Source: Haloarcula limicola
GTDB lineage: Archaea; Halobacteriota; Halobacteria; Halobacteriales; Haloarculaceae
Assembly: GCF_010119205.1 (NCBI RefSeq)
Contig: NZ_WRXM01000004.1
Span: 1-64,000 of the forward strand
Direction of reading: 5' to 3'
Length of the DNA stretch: 64,000 nt
Shown here: piece by piece, positions 62,722 through 64,000 of the stretch
Numbering within the stretch: position 1 is the first letter of the stretch
Layout: each line of letters begins with the position of its first letter
Notes under the pieces: model-generated
Database searches by the model: none
What the model saw: the letters and a program-made list of their open reading frames with translations, nothing else
Told to the model about the DNA's origin: nothing
Position numbers and translations under genes: made by a program

Positions 62722-63537
62722 ATGACGCTCACGAAACGCATCATCCCCTGTATCGACGTGGACGTCGACGAGAACGGGGACGCCGCCGTCTACACCGGCG
62801 TCAACTTCGAGGACTTAGAGTACACCGGCGACCCGGTGGAGATGGCGAAGGCCTACAACGAGTCGGGGGCCGACGAGTTCGTCTTCCTCGACATCACCGC
62901 CTCCGCCGACGGCCGCGAAACGATGCTCGAAACCGTCTCGTCGGTGGCCGACGAGGTGTTCATCCCGCTGACCGTCGGCGGCGGCATCCGCACCCGCGAG
63001 GACATCAAGGAGACGCTGCGGGCGGGCGCGGACAAGGTCTCGATCAACTCCGGCGCGATCGCCGAACCGGACCTCATCGGCGAGGGCGCGGCCGCCTTCG
63101 GCAGCCAGTGCATCGTCATCTCACTCGACGCCCGCCGACGCTTCGACGAGGAGGGCGAACACTACGCCGAGGTCGACGGGGAGTCCTGCTGGTTCGAGTG
63201 CACGGTCAAGGGCGGCCGCGAGGGCACCGGGCTCGACGCCGTCGAGTGGGCGATGGAGGCCGAGGAGCGCGGCGCGGGCGAGATCTTCGTCAACTCGATC
63301 GACGCCGACGGCACCAAGGACGGCTACGACATCCCGCTGATGAAAGCCGTCTGCGACGCCGTCTCGACGCCCGTCATCGCCTCCTCGGGGTGTGGTAGCC
63401 CCGCCGACATGGAAGAGGTGTTCGTCGAGGCCGGTGCCGACGCCGGGCTGGCGGCTTCGATCTTCCACTTCGGCGAGTACTCCATTGAGGAGACGAAGGA
63501 GTATCTGGATAGCAAGGGCATCCCCGTGCGGCTGTGA
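62722..63537 (+). CDS. hisF: Imidazole glycerol phosphate synthase cyclase subunit HisF
   Basis: A 271-residue (beta/alpha)8 barrel: catalytic Asp12 in [10 protein letters not shown] and the second acid Asp in ISLDARR (about 135), with phosphate motifs VGGGIRT (89-95) and SSGCG. It makes ImGP and AICAR with HisH in histidine synthesis. The start ATG is 20 bp or so after a promoter-like AT-poor gap; no other his gene is in this window. Confidence 0.96.
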   Translation: MTLTKRIIPCIDVDVDENGDAAVYTGVNFEDLEYTGDPVEMAKAYNESGADEFVFLDITASADGRETMLETVSSVADEVFIPLTVGGGIRTREDIKETLRAGADKVSINSGAIAEPDLIGEGAAAFGSQCIVISLDARRRFDEEGEHYAEVDGESCWFECTVKGGREGTGLDAVEWAMEAEERGAGEIFVNSIDADGTKDGYDIPLMKAVCDAVSTPVIASSGCGSPADMEEVFVEAGADAGLAASIFHFGEYSIEETKEYLDSKGIPVRL

Positions 63538-63638
63538 AGCCGAGCGGGACCCTCGACAGCTAGAGACCGATAGCGCCGAGAGCGCCCAGAGAACCGCGTC
63601 CGCGCACTCTTTGTAGCTCGGTCACCTACGGTAACCCA

Positions 63639-64000
63639 ATGGAATGGCGGTGTAAGTGGTGCGGGAAGCCACACGAGGAGAACGACCCTCCCTGCGACAA
63701 CTGCGGCCACGGCACCTTCGAGCGGGCGGTCGAACAGGTCAGCCACGAAGTGGTCGAGGGCGGGCCGGTGTGGGTGTGTCAGGACTGCGGCCGCGAGCAT
63801 CAGAAGCACTCGCCGCCCTGCAGTCGCTGCGGCGGCTCCGACTTCGAGCGCCGCATCGGCCCGCCCGAGACCGACCCGCTGGACGAGATCGGCACCGGCT
63901 GGCTGGACGTCCTCGAAGCGAAGTACGTCCTCGGCTACGCCGCCGTCGCCGTCGTGCTCGGGGTCGTCCTCCTCGGCCTCCTCGGCGTCGTCTCCCTGCC
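63639..64000 (+). CDS. Tandem zinc-ribbon membrane protein (partial, runs off the window)
   Basis: The first 121 residues: two zinc ribbons with Cys5, 8, 19, 22 and Cys47, 50, 61, 64 in the same C-x2-C-x10-C-x2-C spacing as the protein at 60284, then a helix beginning near 97 (AKYVLGYAAVAVVLGVVLLGLLGVVSL) still open at the window edge. Codon use is GC-rich, unlike its paralogue in the island. The remainder is unseen; an extracytosolic C-terminal domain (possibly CAP, as in the 60927 protein) would fit the arrangement but is conjecture. Confidence 0.8.
   Translation, partial: MEWRCKWCGKPHEENDPPCDNCGHGTFERAVEQVSHEVVEGGPVWVCQDCGREHQKHSPPCSRCGGSDFERRIGPPETDPLDEIGTGWLDVLEAKYVLGYAAVAVVLGVVLLGLLGVVSL

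Overview
This window is chromosomal DNA from a halophilic archaeon (class Halobacteria). The evidence is high GC with acidic, Asp/Glu-rich proteins, the archaeal 16S rRNA 5' end, a 304-nt archaeal SRP RNA, archaeal-only machinery (aIF1A, TFB, Orc1/Cdc6, RNase P component 4, the KH-metallo-beta-lactamase termination nuclease) and many small haloarchaeal families. A genus cannot be fixed from what is visible; the content would suit the Haloarculaceae. 

Layout. 1-630: start of an rRNA operon reading out of the window on the minus strand, with its leader and promoters. 631-3075: aIF1A, UPF0058, a small Cys-rich frame and a BKACE-family enzyme. 3200-7318: a ring-cleaving (VOC) dioxygenase translationally coupled to an Fe-ADH-fold reductase, a CoA-disulfide-reductase-like flavoenzyme and a divergent HxlR regulator; this looks like a quinone/aromatic or redox-stress module. 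7792-17760: small proteins, an ATP-grasp enzyme, a bdhA/patatin pair resembling the haloarchaeal PHA-mobilisation pair, a lipase-maturation-factor homologue facing a DCC thiol oxidoreductase, BolA and a monothiol glutaredoxin, and aCPSF1/FttA. 17797-24966: DHH phosphoesterase, three stress or ion genes (tandem UspA, Ca-type P-ATPase, UspA), DUF211 with a VIT-like transporter, and a PPOX-family protein. 

25061-26913 is a replication origin: orc1/cdc6 with seven copies of an ORB-type repeat (core ACTCGACACGGTGGGGTG, ending in a G-string), two downstream and five upstream of the gene, in inverted arrangement. 

26942-39391: methyltransferase, a two-repeat unknown protein among short tandem repeats, a secreted Thr/Pro-rich protein, then an IclR regulator, a sulfatase and a complete peptide-type ABC transporter whose two ATPases are fused in one 1023-residue chain with unusual insertions. 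39449-41173: tRNA-Arg with a nearby partial copy of its 3' end (possible old integration scar), a truncated ATPase remnant and the SRP RNA. 41500-59999: mechanosensitive channel/YhbY/RNase P operon, two glycosyltransferases, MFS exporter, GatCA, TFB, sensor kinase, asparagine-synthase-like and PHP proteins, multicopper oxidase with an HTH/DUF7521 pair, and PurL. 

60102-62400 is an AT-richer island with two membrane proteins: a tandem zinc-ribbon protein and an AN1 finger/zinc-ribbon/TM/CAP-domain protein. After HisF, a paralogue of the zinc-ribbon protein with identical cysteine spacing runs off the right edge. This zinc-ribbon-TM-CAP group is the least explained part of the window.
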